43,423 bases of DNA from Aeromonas rivuli (GCF_000820045.1 NZ_CDBJ01000050.1:1-43423), one strand, 5' to 3'; numbered from the stretch's first letter, positions 30,309-39,549 are shown. Notes: generated by a model from the sequence alone, not told the origin. Translations and numbers: made by a program.

Positions 30309-30547
30309 CCCTGACTCCCTGATCCATGATGAGGCCACAACGACGGTGGCTTGCTGCCCTCGATGGTAAACCAGCCATCCATGGCAGACCAAGCCCTGCT
30401 ATGCCCTCCCGGGGAGCCAGGTCCGCGCCAGGGTAACAAAGGGTAACCGGCCATCGGCAGGGGTCACAGTTGTCGCAACCCAGGCTGGAGGAGCGTCAGT
30501 TGCGACTGCTATGCTGCTCCCCTGATCCAGAGCGCCAACGAGGTATC

Positions 30548-31585
30548 ATGCGCATCTCCAGCATCGAGTGCGGGCGAGTCCTGGCCATCCTGGCCGTGAT
30601 GACCATTCACCTCTCCCCCTTCAGCAATCCGTTCGATCCCACCCTCTGGGACGGCACCCCCTACCTCTGGCTCGGGGCCATCATCAACCAGCTCTGCCGC
30701 TTCGCGGTGCCGCTCTTCTTCCTCTGCGCTGGCTACTTCCTGCAACCCGCCCTGGCTGCAGACAAGCCTATGGCGGTGGCGCTGCGCTACTGCCGCCCCC
30801 TGCTGGGGCTCTGGCTGGTGTGGAGCCTTGTCTATCTGCTGGTGCCCTTCAACCCGGTCGCGGCCATGACGGAAGGCTATCTGCCCGCCATGGCGGGCCA
30901 GTGGCAGATGCAGCTGGGGGATCCCCTCAACGCCTGGTGGGTGGGGGGCATGATCCACCTCTGGTTCCTGCCCGCCCTGATGCTGGCCGTTCTGCTGCTG
31001 GCCCTCTGCTGGCGGGTCAAGCTGCCCCGGCTGGCCCTGGTGGCGGGCGTGCTGCTCTACGGGCTTGCCCTGATCGGCGGCTCCTATGGCCCGCTGCTGT
31101 CGGGGGGCGAGTGGGCCCTGCTGACCCGCAACGGCCCCTTCTTCTCGCTCTTGTTTGTGGCGCTTGGTGCCGAGCTGCGCCTGCGTGGCTGGCAACCCGA
31201 TGCCAGGCGCTGCGCCCTGCTGATGGTGGCGGGGATGGGTCTCTATGCCCTGGAGGCCGCGGGCCTGCTGCGTTTCGCCGCCGTGCCCCTCAACCGTCAT
31301 GACTTCCTGCTGGGCTCCCTGCCCTGGGCGCTCGGCCTGTTCGGCCTGCTGCTGGCCAACCCAAGCTGGGGCAAGGGCAGCTGGCTGGAACGCCAGGCCC
31401 CCAAGGTGCTGGGTCTTTACTGCCTGCATATGATGCTGGTGGTCTGGCTGATGGTGTTCGGCCCCCAGGGCAAGCTGCTGTGGTGGGAGCTGGTGAAGGT
31501 GCCGGTGCTGCTGGTGCTCTCCCTGCTCGCCTACCGACTGCTGGCGGCGAACAGGGTCAGTGGCTGGCTACTCAACCCTCGCTGA
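30548..31585 (+). CDS. Acyltransferase 3 family membrane protein, WecH/OatA-like
   Basis: 345 residues with about ten transmembrane segments. It opens MRISSIECGRVLAILAVMTIHL, holding the catalytic-type His of membrane O-acyltransferases (R/H block), and has HLWFLPALMLAVLLL and the final GLYCLHMMLVVW. Such enzymes move acetyl or other acyl groups from the cytoplasm onto surface sugars, as WecH does with enterobacterial common antigen. No polysaccharide genes are adjacent, so the target is open. GAGGT precedes the ATG at 30548. It has its own terminator. Confidence 0.85.
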   Translation: MRISSIECGRVLAILAVMTIHLSPFSNPFDPTLWDGTPYLWLGAIINQLCRFAVPLFFLCAGYFLQPALAADKPMAVALRYCRPLLGLWLVWSLVYLLVPFNPVAAMTEGYLPAMAGQWQMQLGDPLNAWWVGGMIHLWFLPALMLAVLLLALCWRVKLPRLALVAGVLLYGLALIGGSYGPLLSGGEWALLTRNGPFFSLLFVALGAELRLRGWQPDARRCALLMVAGMGLYALEAAGLLRFAAVPLNRHDFLLGSLPWALGLFGLLLANPSWGKGSWLERQAPKVLGLYCLHMMLVVWLMVFGPQGKLLWWELVKVPVLLVLSLLAYRLLAANRVSGWLLNPR

Positions 31586-31607
31586 TGACCCAGATTTGCT
31601 CATTGCA

Positions 31608-31630
31608 AAGGGGGCCACGCTGGCCCCCTT
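31608..31630. terminator. Terminator, acyltransferase / beta-barrel
   Basis: AAGGGGGCCA (31608-31617) pairs with TGGCCCCCTT (31621-31630) around CGC, between converging genes. Confidence 0.85.
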
Positions 31631-31669
31631 CTGGTCTCTGATATCGATACCGCCATGGGCGGCGGCGCG

Positions 31670-32290
31670 TCAGAAGCGCAGCGTCAGCCCGATATTGGCC
31701 TGCCACTGGGTGAGCAGATCCCCCCGTACCCGGAAGGCACAGACCTCGGGATTGCAGAGGAACTGGCTGTCGTCATTGACCAGGGAGCCGTAGCCGCGCA
31801 CCTCGGCCCGCAGCGCCAGTCGCTGGGTCAGACGGGGTTGCACCCCCAACGCCAACGACATGGAGGGCGCCACCTCGCTCTCATAGGCATCGAAGCGGGT
31901 CACCCCGATGCCGGCACCTATATAGGGGGCCATGACGTTGTCGAAGAGGGTGAGGGCGCCGGCGAAGTGCAGGGTGTCCACCGTCAGCCTGTCCGGCTGC
32001 TCCGGGGCGATGGGGGTGGATTGATGGCTGTAGAGCAGCTCTATCATGCCGGGGTCGTTGACTTCCTTGCTGATGAACAGGCCCCAGTTGCCCGAGCTCT
32101 CCCCCTGCAGGGAGTCAACGGCGGTCGAGACCGGCATGGGGGCCAGCTCATCCATCTTCTCGAAGTCGATCGATGAGCTGTAACCGAGAAAAGGGGTCAG
32201 CTGCCAGCCCAGATCGGCGGCCGACTCCTCTCCCCAGCTCTGACCCAGCGGCAGCAACATTCCCACCACCATCACTCCTGCTCTCGTCAT
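31670..32290 (-). CDS. Outer-membrane beta-barrel protein, OmpW/OmpA-like
   Basis: 206 residues with a signal peptide (about 1-19). The mature protein alternates hydrophobic and polar residues in about eight strands: WQLTPFLGYSSSIDFE, MAPYIGAGIGVTRFDAY, ALRAEVRGYG and a terminal ANIGLTLRF with C-terminal Phe. This is the outer-membrane protein beta-barrel class; the exact family is unclear. Two Cys near the end (FLCNPEVCAF) could form a disulfide. The start at 32290 has AGGGA 6 nt before it. The role is unknown. Confidence 0.72.
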   Translation of the reverse strand: MTRAGVMVVGMLLPLGQSWGEESAADLGWQLTPFLGYSSSIDFEKMDELAPMPVSTAVDSLQGESSGNWGLFISKEVNDPGMIELLYSHQSTPIAPEQPDRLTVDTLHFAGALTLFDNVMAPYIGAGIGVTRFDAYESEVAPSMSLALGVQPRLTQRLALRAEVRGYGSLVNDDSQFLCNPEVCAFRVRGDLLTQWQANIGLTLRF

Positions 32291-32757
32291 GACCATTCCC
32301 TGATGTGCATTGGTTGTGCCAGAGCATATCAGAGCCCGCTTCACCCACTCCTAAACAGAGGCTGTATAACGCCATTTTGGCTTGCCGGGCTGACGCGGCC
32401 CCGCCGCATCCCCCAACATGTGCGCCACGCCACACTGTCTATCTGGCATGATTCTGTGCCACACAAGCTGGCGGCGCTGCACCACCCTGTGGCAACGGGA
32501 TGGCCCTTGGTCGCGATGGTGGTGATGGCCGCGCCCCCTCGCGAAGTGCAAGACTGGCAAGGCAATCCCCTCTTGCTTGCCCCGCTGCCATGGCCAGTGG
32601 ACTCGACAGCTTGCTCAGAAATCAATCCAACAGCCTGATCCTTCTATAAAATTCCATTTCTGTCTAAGCCAGCCTCGAGCGCGCTGGTACCATACGCAGC
32701 CCTGCCGGATCCGGGCTCCCCCGTCCGCAGTGACTCAACTCTGCCGCTGGAGGCCCC
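32291..32757. other. Divergent intergenic region, beta-barrel / tcyP
   Basis: About 470 bp without a convincing gene. Short open frames on both strands here lack ribosome sites and family features. Promoters for both flanking genes must lie here; I see no recognisable operator. Confidence 0.45.
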
Positions 32758-34149
32758 ATGAATCTACCCCTCATCATCAATGTGTTGCTGTTCGCCGCCC
32801 TGCTGACGGCCCTGGCCAGACTCAGCAAGCCGAGCTGGAGCCTGTCTCGCAAGGTACTGACCGGCCTGTCGATGGGGGTGCTGTTCGGTTTCGCCCTGCA
32901 ACTTTGCTATGGCACCGGTCACCCCGTCATCGCCGCCTCCATCGAGTGGTTCAATCTGGTCGGCAACGGCTACGTGCAACTGTTGCAGATGATTGTCATG
33001 CCTCTGGTGTTCGCCTCCATACTGAGCGCCGTGGCCAAGCTGCACAACGCCAGCTCCTTGGGGCGCATCAGCCTGCTCACCATAGGCACCCTGCTGTTCA
33101 CCACCCTGATTGCCGCCCTGATCGGCGTGCTGGTCACCCAGCTGTTCGGCCTGACCGCCGAGGGCCTGGTGCAGGGCGTCAAAGAGAGTGCGCGCCTCGA
33201 TGTGATTGAGACCAGCTACCTTGCCAAAGTGAGCGAGCTGGGTGTGCCGCAGCTGCTGCTCTCCTTTATTCCCAAGAACCCCTTCGCCGATCTGACCGGG
33301 GCCAACCCCACCTCCATCATCAGCGTGGTGATCTTCGCCGCCCTGCTGGGTGTGGCCGCCCTGCAGCTGAAGAAGGAGGATGCCAGCAAGGGGGACAAGG
33401 TGCTCGCCGCCATCGATACCCTGCAAGCCTGGGTGATGAAGCTGGTCCGCCTCATCATGACTCTCACCCCCTACGGCGTGATGGCGCTGATGACCAAGGT
33501 GGTCGCCAGCTCCAACCCTCAGGAGGTGATGACACTGGGCAGCTTCGTGCTTGCCTCCTACCTGGGGCTGGGACTGATGTTCCTGGTCCATGGCCTGCTG
33601 CTCGCCCTGGTTGGCGTCAATCCCCTCAGCTTCCTGCGCAAGGTCGCCCCCGTGCTGAGCTTCGCCTTCAGCAGCCGCTCCAGCGCCGCCACCATTCCCC
33701 TCAATGTGGAAGCCCAGACCCGTCGCCTCGGGGTGCCCGAGGCCATCGCCAGCTTCGCCGCCTCCTTTGGCGCCACCATAGGCCAGAACGGCTGCGCCGG
33801 TCTCTACCCGGCCATGCTGGCGGTCATGGTGGCCCCGACCGTGGGCATAGACCCCCTGGATCCGATCTGGATAGCCACCCTGGTCGGCATCGTCACCCTC
33901 AGCTCCGCTGGCGTGGCCGGTGTCGGCGGCGGCGCCACCTTCGCCGCCCTGATCGTGCTGCCCGCCATGGGGCTGCCGGTCACGCTAGTGGCACTGTTGA
34001 TCTCGGTCGAACCCCTCATCGACATGGGCCGCACCGCCCTCAACGTCAATGGCGCCATGACGGCCGGCACCATCACCAGCCAGCTGCTCGGCCAGACCGA
34101 CAAGGCGCTGCTGCACGATGAGCACAGCGCCGAGCCTGTGCAGGGTTAG
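32758..34149 (+). CDS. tcyP: L-cystine symporter TcyP (YdjN)
   Basis: 463 residues, the same length as E. coli YdjN/TcyP, a dicarboxylate/amino-acid:cation symporter-family transporter that imports L-cystine. It has eight or more transmembrane helices with two re-entrant loops. The hallmarks are [16 protein letters not shown] (HP1), [20 protein letters not shown] (TM7) and the [16 protein letters not shown] helix (TM8), whose Asp and Asn bind ion and substrate. It provides sulfur as cystine. It is monocistronic with a strong terminator. Confidence 0.93.
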   Translation: MNLPLIINVLLFAALLTALARLSKPSWSLSRKVLTGLSMGVLFGFALQLCYGTGHPVIAASIEWFNLVGNGYVQLLQMIVMPLVFASILSAVAKLHNASSLGRISLLTIGTLLFTTLIAALIGVLVTQLFGLTAEGLVQGVKESARLDVIETSYLAKVSELGVPQLLLSFIPKNPFADLTGANPTSIISVVIFAALLGVAALQLKKEDASKGDKVLAAIDTLQAWVMKLVRLIMTLTPYGVMALMTKVVASSNPQEVMTLGSFVLASYLGLGLMFLVHGLLLALVGVNPLSFLRKVAPVLSFAFSSRSSAATIPLNVEAQTRRLGVPEAIASFAASFGATIGQNGCAGLYPAMLAVMVAPTVGIDPLDPIWIATLVGIVTLSSAGVAGVGGGATFAALIVLPAMGLPVTLVALLISVEPLIDMGRTALNVNGAMTAGTITSQLLGQTDKALLHDEHSAEPVQG

Positions 34150-34219
34150 CAGTATGATGAAGGTGCATGGTTGATATAACACTATGGTGAAGCGGCATGG
34201 TTGAACCCTGTCCGCAGCA

Positions 34220-34257
34220 GATAGCAAACAGGGAGCCTCGGCTCCCTGTTTGCTATC
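34220..34257. terminator. Bidirectional terminator, tcyP / lipoprotein
   Basis: A 17-bp perfect inverted repeat (34220-34236 and 34241-34257) around CTCG, with A-rich and T-rich inner arms, lies between converging genes. Confidence 0.85.
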
Positions 34258-34289
34258 GGTGACTCGGATACCGCGAGAGATGACCCCGA

Positions 34290-34955
34290 CTAACTGCCGG
34301 TGACACCGCTCGGCCCGTCCTCTTTGAGCCAGGTAACAGGCAGTGCCTCATGCGGGCTCTGCAGGTTGAGGCTGATCAGCTGACCATGTTCCGTGGCCAG
34401 CTCAAGGGGCCCGCTCAGGCCATCGACACCACAGCCATCCTCACTGAACTGATAGCGGCCGCTGGTTGCCCCCTGCCCCGCCTGCCAGGAGCCCGTGCTC
34501 TGACAGCGATCACTGGCCAGGGTCAGCCCGCCCCGCTCATTGAGGCTCAGCCGATAATGCTCCCCCTCTGATACGGCGCTGTACTCTCCCACCCAGGACA
34601 GGGGATCCACGCTGGCGCCCTCCGCCAGGGGATAGAGGATGAATTCCCCCTGGGGTGAGCGGCAATCGACACGCTCCTGCCCCGCCCGGCACTGATACTC
34701 TCCCTGAGCGAAGCTGAGTTCGGCGCTCTCCTGTTCATCCGGGGCATAGCTTTGCTGGTTATCCCGCTCATCCCAGCGGGTCAGCAACTGCCGGCCCTGA
34801 CTGTCCTGGCTCAGCTCAAACAGGGTGGCACGCCCCGCCTCATCCTGGGTGCTGCCCTTGTATTGCGTCCAGGAGAGGGCGGGGGCCTGGCTCTCATTTT
34901 GCTGACAGCCAGCCAACAGCAGGATAAACGGCATGCAGAACAGTAACTTGTTCAT
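34290..34955 (-). CDS. Lipoprotein of unknown function
   Basis: 221 residues. The lipobox is LLLAGC (Cys17), with Gln-Gln after it, favouring the outer membrane. The mature protein is acidic, rich in Gln, Ser and Glu, and has four later Cys that could form two disulfides. No known domain is recognised. It lies 4 bp after the exported SurE gene, so the two form an operon and may work together at the envelope. There is a strong terminator downstream. Confidence 0.7.
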   Translation of the reverse strand: MNKLLFCMPFILLLAGCQQNESQAPALSWTQYKGSTQDEAGRATLFELSQDSQGRQLLTRWDERDNQQSYAPDEQESAELSFAQGEYQCRAGQERVDCRSPQGEFILYPLAEGASVDPLSWVGEYSAVSEGEHYRLSLNERGGLTLASDRCQSTGSWQAGQGATSGRYQFSEDGCGVDGLSGPLELATEHGQLISLNLQSPHEALPVTWLKEDGPSGVTGS

Positions 34956-34959
34956 GGGT

Positions 34960-35970
34960 TCACTCCTGAGCCAGACCGAACAGGCGCTGCCGGGTCAACT
35001 GCACCTTGGCGCTGGAGGCCTGAATGATGCCATCGAAGGTACTGATGGTGATGTAACCCTGCTTCACCACCACCCCTTCCGACTGTTCATCCTGATCCTG
35101 GTTATCCCCTGGGGCTATGGTCACCGCCTGTTTGCCCTTGAGCCCTTGCTTGACCAGGGGACGCACCACGGCCGCCGGTTGACCCGTGGCCTCGGCCGCC
35201 TTCTGCGTCAACACATCCACCACTTGCGGATTCTGATCCAGGTCACTGGCAAAGGCCCAGGTCATGCCGCCGCCGTTCCAGCCGATGTCGGTGAACTTGT
35301 AGCCGAGGTTGCTATCTATCTCCTCGGGCAGATTGATATTGAGCCCCATATAAGGTGGCAGCAGCGGCTGGCCCGCCGGACGGGTCGCCTCAAGCTGGCG
35401 CACTATGTCGACCACCACGGCGGCTATCTTGTGACCCTGACTGGCGTCCGTGCCCGAGTTCTGATGGGCACTGACCGCGATGGCCGGCACCTCCTGAGTC
35501 AGGGCCAGAATGGCCGCCCCGATAGTGCCCGAGTTCTCGTTCATGGCCCCCAGGTTGTTGCCAACGTTGGGGCCGGAGATGAGCAAGTCCGGCTTCTTCT
35601 GCCACTGGGCCTGGGCCGCGACCTGAATGCCATAGAGCGCCGCCATGACGGGGGTGCCTTCCGAGTAGTCGGCAAAGGATTTGCTGCTGTCCGTCTCCCC
35701 CACGCAGTAGATATTCTCTGCCGCCTGGCTCTCATCGACCGGCACCGGTTTGAAGATATTGACCGCCCCGCCCTTGCCGCTCTGCTCGGTACAGGGGGCC
35801 GAGATGATCACCTGATGACCGGCCGCCACAAGATCTTGCTGCAGGGTCTGGATGTTGTTGGTCTGCCAGCCATCATCATTGCTGATCACTATGTTGAGGG
35901 CCTGGGCCGACTGGGAGAATAGCAGGGCCTGAGCCAGGCTCACGCAGAGAATAAATGGCTTCTTGTTCAT
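34960..35970 (-). CDS. Exported SurE-type 5'/3'-nucleotidase
   Basis: 336 residues. A signal peptide (about 1-24, ends SAQA) is followed by the SurE domain: NIVISNDDGWQ with the metal-binding DD, later SGPNVGNN and GTIGAAILALTQEVPAIAVS. SurE enzymes are metal-dependent acid phosphatases that remove phosphate from nucleoside monophosphates. E. coli SurE is cytoplasmic (253 residues) and sits by pcm; this one is longer, exported and next to a lipoprotein, so it is more likely a periplasmic nucleotide scavenger. AAGGATAAC precedes the ATG at 35970; the open frame upstream has no signal peptide. Confidence 0.87.
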   Translation of the reverse strand: MNKKPFILCVSLAQALLFSQSAQALNIVISNDDGWQTNNIQTLQQDLVAAGHQVIISAPCTEQSGKGGAVNIFKPVPVDESQAAENIYCVGETDSSKSFADYSEGTPVMAALYGIQVAAQAQWQKKPDLLISGPNVGNNLGAMNENSGTIGAAILALTQEVPAIAVSAHQNSGTDASQGHKIAAVVVDIVRQLEATRPAGQPLLPPYMGLNINLPEEIDSNLGYKFTDIGWNGGGMTWAFASDLDQNPQVVDVLTQKAAEATGQPAAVVRPLVKQGLKGKQAVTIAPGDNQDQDEQSEGVVVKQGYITISTFDGIIQASSAKVQLTRQRLFGLAQE

Positions 35971-36214
35971 GATGTTATCCTTGAAAGCGAGGTCGCCATC
36001 CTGACGTTGCCAGATGACAGAAACATGAAATAAGCCACCAACGACATCCTCCAATGGAACCCTTTTCCCTATTTTAATTATTCAGCGAGTGACACTCTCC
36101 TTGGCCCAGCGCGGCTCCGACGCCCTATTCATCGGCGATTCACCCTGCCCCCGTATGCTGTGGCGCGCCCGGGCCCCGACAATGCGGCCCCATACTTTTT
36201 TCAAGGACACAAAC

Positions 36215-36853
36215 ATGGTTGCCATCGAGCTCAAGGATCCTGACGTCCTGCTTTCCCAGACCCTGCGCAGCACAGCCCAGGCCATGGGTGAGGGTCAGAT
36301 CAGCCTGCGGGAGCTGCTCGGTCTGGTGGGGGAACAGGGCATGCTGCTGTTCTGCCTGCTGCTGACGGTGCCCTTCCTGCTGCCAGTCAGCATTCCCGGT
36401 ATCAGCAGCGTGTTCGGCCTGCTGATCCTCTTTATCGGTATCGGCATCACCCTCAACCGGGTGCCCTGGCTACCCGCCAGACTGATGGCACGCAGCTTTG
36501 CCACCCAGCAGCTCAAAACAACCCTGCACAAGGGCGCCGATCTGCTGGCCCGGCTCGACAAGTTCGTGCGCCCCCGCCTGCTGGTGCTGACCGCCAGCAG
36601 CAGTATCAACAGGGGCAACGGCCTGATGATCATGCTGGCCGCCGTCTTGCTGATGATGCCCTTTGGCGCCATCCCCCTCACCAATACCCTGCCTGCCTGG
36701 GCCATCTTGCTGCTCTGTACCGGCATGTTGCAGCGTGACGGTCTGTTCGTCGCCCTTGGCTACACCCTGGTCGCGGCCACCCTGATCTGGTTTGCCGTAC
36801 TGGCCACCGGCGTCTTGATGGCAGGACAAGGGATCTCCGGCTTGCTCGGCTAG
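36215..36853 (+). CDS. ExoD family membrane protein
   Basis: 212 residues. Four to five hydrophobic segments follow an N-terminal cytoplasmic ~40 residues with LRELLGLVGEQGMLLF. The PFLLPVSIPGISSVFGL and PFGAIPLTNTLPA loops are ExoD-type. ExoD was named for an exopolysaccharide and alkali-tolerance phenotype in Sinorhizobium; its biochemistry is unknown. AAGGA lies just before the ATG at 36215. No polysaccharide genes are nearby. Confidence 0.85.
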   Translation: MVAIELKDPDVLLSQTLRSTAQAMGEGQISLRELLGLVGEQGMLLFCLLLTVPFLLPVSIPGISSVFGLLILFIGIGITLNRVPWLPARLMARSFATQQLKTTLHKGADLLARLDKFVRPRLLVLTASSSINRGNGLMIMLAAVLLMMPFGAIPLTNTLPAWAILLLCTGMLQRDGLFVALGYTLVAATLIWFAVLATGVLMAGQGISGLLG

Positions 36854-36968
36854 GCACAGCCGCCCCGGCGGCGTCATGAAACCACCCTTCGCGGCCCTGC
36901 CCCTGGCACTCTGGCCGCGTTTTTATGGTCTGCGATCAGTAGGCATGGGAGAGGCAATACCCGCCGCG

Positions 36969-37300
36969 ACTGCCCCCAGGAGGAAGTCATTGGGTCATGA
37001 GTGGAAAGGCAATATGGAGAGGGGGAGTAGCGGCAAGGCCCGATGAGGTCGTCAGCATATGGCGGGCGGCAGGCACTGCCCCCAGGAGGAAGTCATTGGG
37101 TCATGAGTGGAAAGGCAATATGGAGAGGGGGAGTAGCGGCAAGGCCCGATGAGGTCGTCAGAATATGGTGGGCAGCAGGTGCCCCCAGGAGGAAGTCATT
37201 GGATCATGGGAAGAGCGGCAACATAGAGAGGAGGGCTAGCGGCGGGGCCCGATGAGGTCATCAGAATATGGCGGGCAGCAGACACTGCCCCGTCGATGAC
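36969..37300. repeat. 106-bp tandem repeat, about three copies
   Basis: Units start at 36969, 37075 and about 37178, with a truncated fourth copy from 37284. Copies 1 and 2 are identical for the first ~86 bases; copy 3 is diverged in its middle, and the copy 2/3 spacing is 103. Each unit starts ACTGCCCCCAGGAGGAAGTC. The period is not a multiple of three, so it does not encode a repeated peptide. The rest of 36854-37325 shows nothing else but a short GC hairpin after exoD (36859-36872). Confidence 0.9.
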
Positions 37301-37325
37301 CACATAGGGCCAGATAACTCATGGT

Positions 37326-37910
37326 TCAGCGGTTGGCGGCGCGGCTCTCGTTCCAGAGCAGCTCGCCGCTGTGCAAGTCCATCAGGCTCATGGTGAGTCG
37401 ATAGCGACTCCCCTCGGAGACCAGATCCCCGTACAGCATGTAACCGGCCCCGGTCTGACGGCCCAGCCGCACCAGGGAGGCTGGATTCATCCCCCCCTGC
37501 TGATACTCGAGCTGGCTGGTGATGGCGGAAACCTGACCGGGGTCGGCGAAGCTGAAACCGCCGTGGGACTGGATCCGCTGGATCATGGCCACCGCCATGG
37601 ACTGGGTGTTGAACGGCTCGCCCGTGCCGTTCTGGGGCGCCATCAGCAGCAACACAGGGCTGCCACCCTGGCTCAGCCCCTGCACCTCGGGGGCTTTCAA
37701 GAAGGCATCCGCCATGGCCAGCGCCAGACCGGTCGGCGCCACGGGTTTGGGGGCAGGCTTGACCGCTTCGGGTTCGGGCACCGGCTTGTCCGGCTGACTC
37801 ACCGGCTGGCTCGGCTCAGTGACCGGCGCCGGAGTGCCGCCATAGGGATTGACCGCACAACCGCCCAACAGCACAGCACTCAGCAGCAACAGGGGACGCA
37901 TCTTCATCAT
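37326..37910 (-). CDS. lpoB: LpoB-like lipoprotein, penicillin-binding-protein activator
   Basis: 194 residues. The lipobox LLGGC (Cys18) is followed by a Pro/Lys/Glu linker (about 20-65) and a globular C-terminal domain. In E. coli, LpoB spans the periplasm from the outer membrane to switch on PBP1B. The linker plus the domain NTQSMAVAMIQRIQ, NPASLVRLGRQTGAGYMLYGDL, MSLMDLHSGELLWNESR match LpoB architecture and size (213), though the linker is shorter. It is not beside the usual E. coli neighbours (ycfL, thiK), so an LpoB-type paralogue is possible. GGAG precedes the double ATG at 37910. Confidence 0.72.
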   Translation of the reverse strand: MMKMRPLLLLSAVLLGGCAVNPYGGTPAPVTEPSQPVSQPDKPVPEPEAVKPAPKPVAPTGLALAMADAFLKAPEVQGLSQGGSPVLLLMAPQNGTGEPFNTQSMAVAMIQRIQSHGGFSFADPGQVSAITSQLEYQQGGMNPASLVRLGRQTGAGYMLYGDLVSEGSRYRLTMSLMDLHSGELLWNESRAANR

Positions 37911-38105
37911 CTCTTCTCCGTCAAAAATCCGTGTGACGGAGCCCGCGCCCCGCATCAGCTCATGCTAGAGAAAAAGTGGCTTCGGGTCGATGGGCACATG
38001 GGCCGGGGGCGACAAAGGCTGGCGAACCGGGGCGAACAAAAAGGTGGCACAGGGCCACAAGGTTCCGTTAGGGTGTTCAAAATCCACAGCCCAGAGGAGC
38101 GCCCC

Positions 38106-38741
38106 ATGCACGGCCCCGATCCCGCCAATCCCCACCCCATGACCGGCTTCCCCCAGGTGTGCTTTATCAAGAACACCATCAAGGGGCCCAATATCGAGGT
38201 GGGTGACTACAGCTACTACGACGACCCGGAAGACTCCGCAGGCTTTGAGCGCAACGTCCTCTACCACTTCCCCTTCATCGGCGACAAGCTCATCATCGGC
38301 AAGTTCTGCGCCATCGCCCGCGGGGTCAAGTTCATCATGAACGGCGCCAACCACCAGAGCTCCGGCTTCTCCACCTACCCCTTCTTTATCTTCGGCAACG
38401 GCTGGGAGAGCGCCGCCCCCGCGCCGGGCACGCTTCCTTACAAGGGAGATACCGTCATCGGCAACGACGTCTGGATAGGCTATGAGGCGCTGATCATGCC
38501 GGGGGTCAAGGTCGGCAACGGCGCCATCATCGCCGCCCGCTCCGTGGTCACCACTGACGTTCCCGACTACGCCGTGGTCGGCGGCAACCCCGCCAAAGTG
38601 ATCCGCTACCGCTTCGACGACGACATCATAGCGCGTCTCAACGCCCTTGCCTGGTGGGACTGGCCGGTGGAGCAAATCAGCCGGAATTTGAAATTGATTG
38701 GCGGCGGGGGGATAGCCGCGCTGGAAGCTGCGGCCCGATAA
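38106..38741 (+). CDS. CatB/Vat-type hexapeptide acetyltransferase
   Basis: 211 residues, a left-handed beta-helix trimer of the xenobiotic acetyltransferase type. It has the hexapeptide repeats DTVIGNDVWIGYEALIMPGV and GAIIAARSVVTTDVPDYAVVGG, and the catalytic-type His in MNGANHQSSGFSTYPF. Relatives inactivate chloramphenicol (CatB) or streptogramin A (Vat) with acetyl-CoA; chromosomal copies in environmental bacteria may have another natural substrate. AGAGGAG precedes the ATG at 38106. It is followed within 25 bp by REP sequences, which may have moved with the neighbouring transposase unit. Confidence 0.85.
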   Translation: MHGPDPANPHPMTGFPQVCFIKNTIKGPNIEVGDYSYYDDPEDSAGFERNVLYHFPFIGDKLIIGKFCAIARGVKFIMNGANHQSSGFSTYPFFIFGNGWESAAPAPGTLPYKGDTVIGNDVWIGYEALIMPGVKVGNGAIIAARSVVTTDVPDYAVVGGNPAKVIRYRFDDDIIARLNALAWWDWPVEQISRNLKLIGGGGIAALEAAAR

Positions 38742-38763
38742 ACACCACCAAGCAGGAAGTGCC

Positions 38764-38855
38764 GTAGGGTGCAATGAACGAAGTGAATTGCACCTCAATA
38801 CACCCAACCACAGGTACCGAAAATGGTGCAATGCGCTCCGCTTATTGCACCCTAC
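38764..38855. repeat. Inverted pair of REP elements (BIME), left
   Basis: REP copy 1 (38764-38794) begins with GTAG followed by GGTGCAAT...ATTGCACC. Copy 2 (38825-38855) is the same unit in reverse, ending ATTGCACC then CTAC. Each folds as a stem of eight pairs. The tetranucleotide at one foot of the palindrome is the mark of RAYT-mobilised REPs. Confidence 0.88.
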
Positions 38856-38866
38856 GTTGATACCGC

Positions 38867-39406
38867 TTATGTATTGTCGCGTGGTATTTCATATTCTGGC
38901 GTGGCGGTATCTCCCCATGATAAGGGATACCTGCCCTGCTGAACCCAGCGATGTAAGGTGGAATAGGGCCAATCTTTCGGGGCTGTTACCAATCCATGTT
39001 TGACGGGATTGATATGTATGTAATCGAGGTGATGATTGAAATCTTCCTGATCGCGGATCAAATGCTCCCAATAACGCCGCTGCCAAATACCCCGCTCACC
39101 ACGATTCCAGCGTGATTCAGAACGCCCCTCTGTGTTGGGGATGGTTCTTGAAAACTTGCCCTTTATTTGGCGCCAGCGCAGGGGAAAATTTGTATCCCCT
39201 TGCGGCAATTCCAACAAGGCGTGTAAATGCTCGGGCAAGACCACCCAGCCGTGGATCCGGAATGGATGGCTCTCTTGCACCTCCCTGACAACCTTCCTCA
39301 ACAGATCAATCCGTTCGACCAGTAGATGGTTGTTCTGACGTTCAGCCAGCACGACCGTAAAAAACCAGGTTCCCCCCGGTTGCCATGCCCGTTTGTAATT
39401 CGCCAT
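38867..39406 (-). CDS. REP-associated tyrosine transposase (RAYT)
   Basis: 179 residues of the Y1/IS200-like superfamily. It opens MANYKRAWQPGGTWFFTVVL. The HUH-type metal pair is in LPEHLHALLEL, and the catalytic Tyr lies in HHLDYIHINPVKHGLV. RYWEHLIRDQEDF is a further RAYT motif. RAYTs recognise REP hairpins and mobilise or copy them as single strands; they are usually fixed, domesticated enzymes, not active insertion sequences. It is flanked on both sides by inverted REP pairs, the classic REPtron layout. I chose the ATG at 39406; the frame opens slightly upstream. The coding frame is intact. Confidence 0.9.
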   Translation of the reverse strand: MANYKRAWQPGGTWFFTVVLAERQNNHLLVERIDLLRKVVREVQESHPFRIHGWVVLPEHLHALLELPQGDTNFPLRWRQIKGKFSRTIPNTEGRSESRWNRGERGIWQRRYWEHLIRDQEDFNHHLDYIHINPVKHGLVTAPKDWPYSTLHRWVQQGRYPLSWGDTATPEYEIPRDNT

Positions 39407-39463
39407 GCCTTGCCCAATCCACAATCAACCATGTTGTTAAATGTGGTTCAAACGAAGCAAAAC

Positions 39464-39549
39464 ATGGGGTGCAATGAACAACGTGAATTGCACCGCTTAC
39501 CATGGCAAGTTTGTTGGCGGTGCAATGCGCTCCGCTTATTGCACCCTAC
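39464..39549. repeat. Inverted pair of REP elements (BIME), right
   Basis: Copy 3 (39464-39494) has GGTGCAAT...ATTGCACC with a degenerate foot (ATGG). Copy 4 (39519-39549) is identical in its palindrome to copy 2 and ends in CTAC. Together they mirror the left pair and frame the transposase gene. Confidence 0.88.

Noticed and set aside
37043..37255. Open frame of 70 codons in the tandem repeat
   Set aside because: The 106-bp period changes frame in each unit, so the peptide is not repeated, and no start signal supports it.
36969..37300. CRISPR array
   Set aside because: Units are long, near-identical throughout, with no spacer-repeat alternation and no cas genes.
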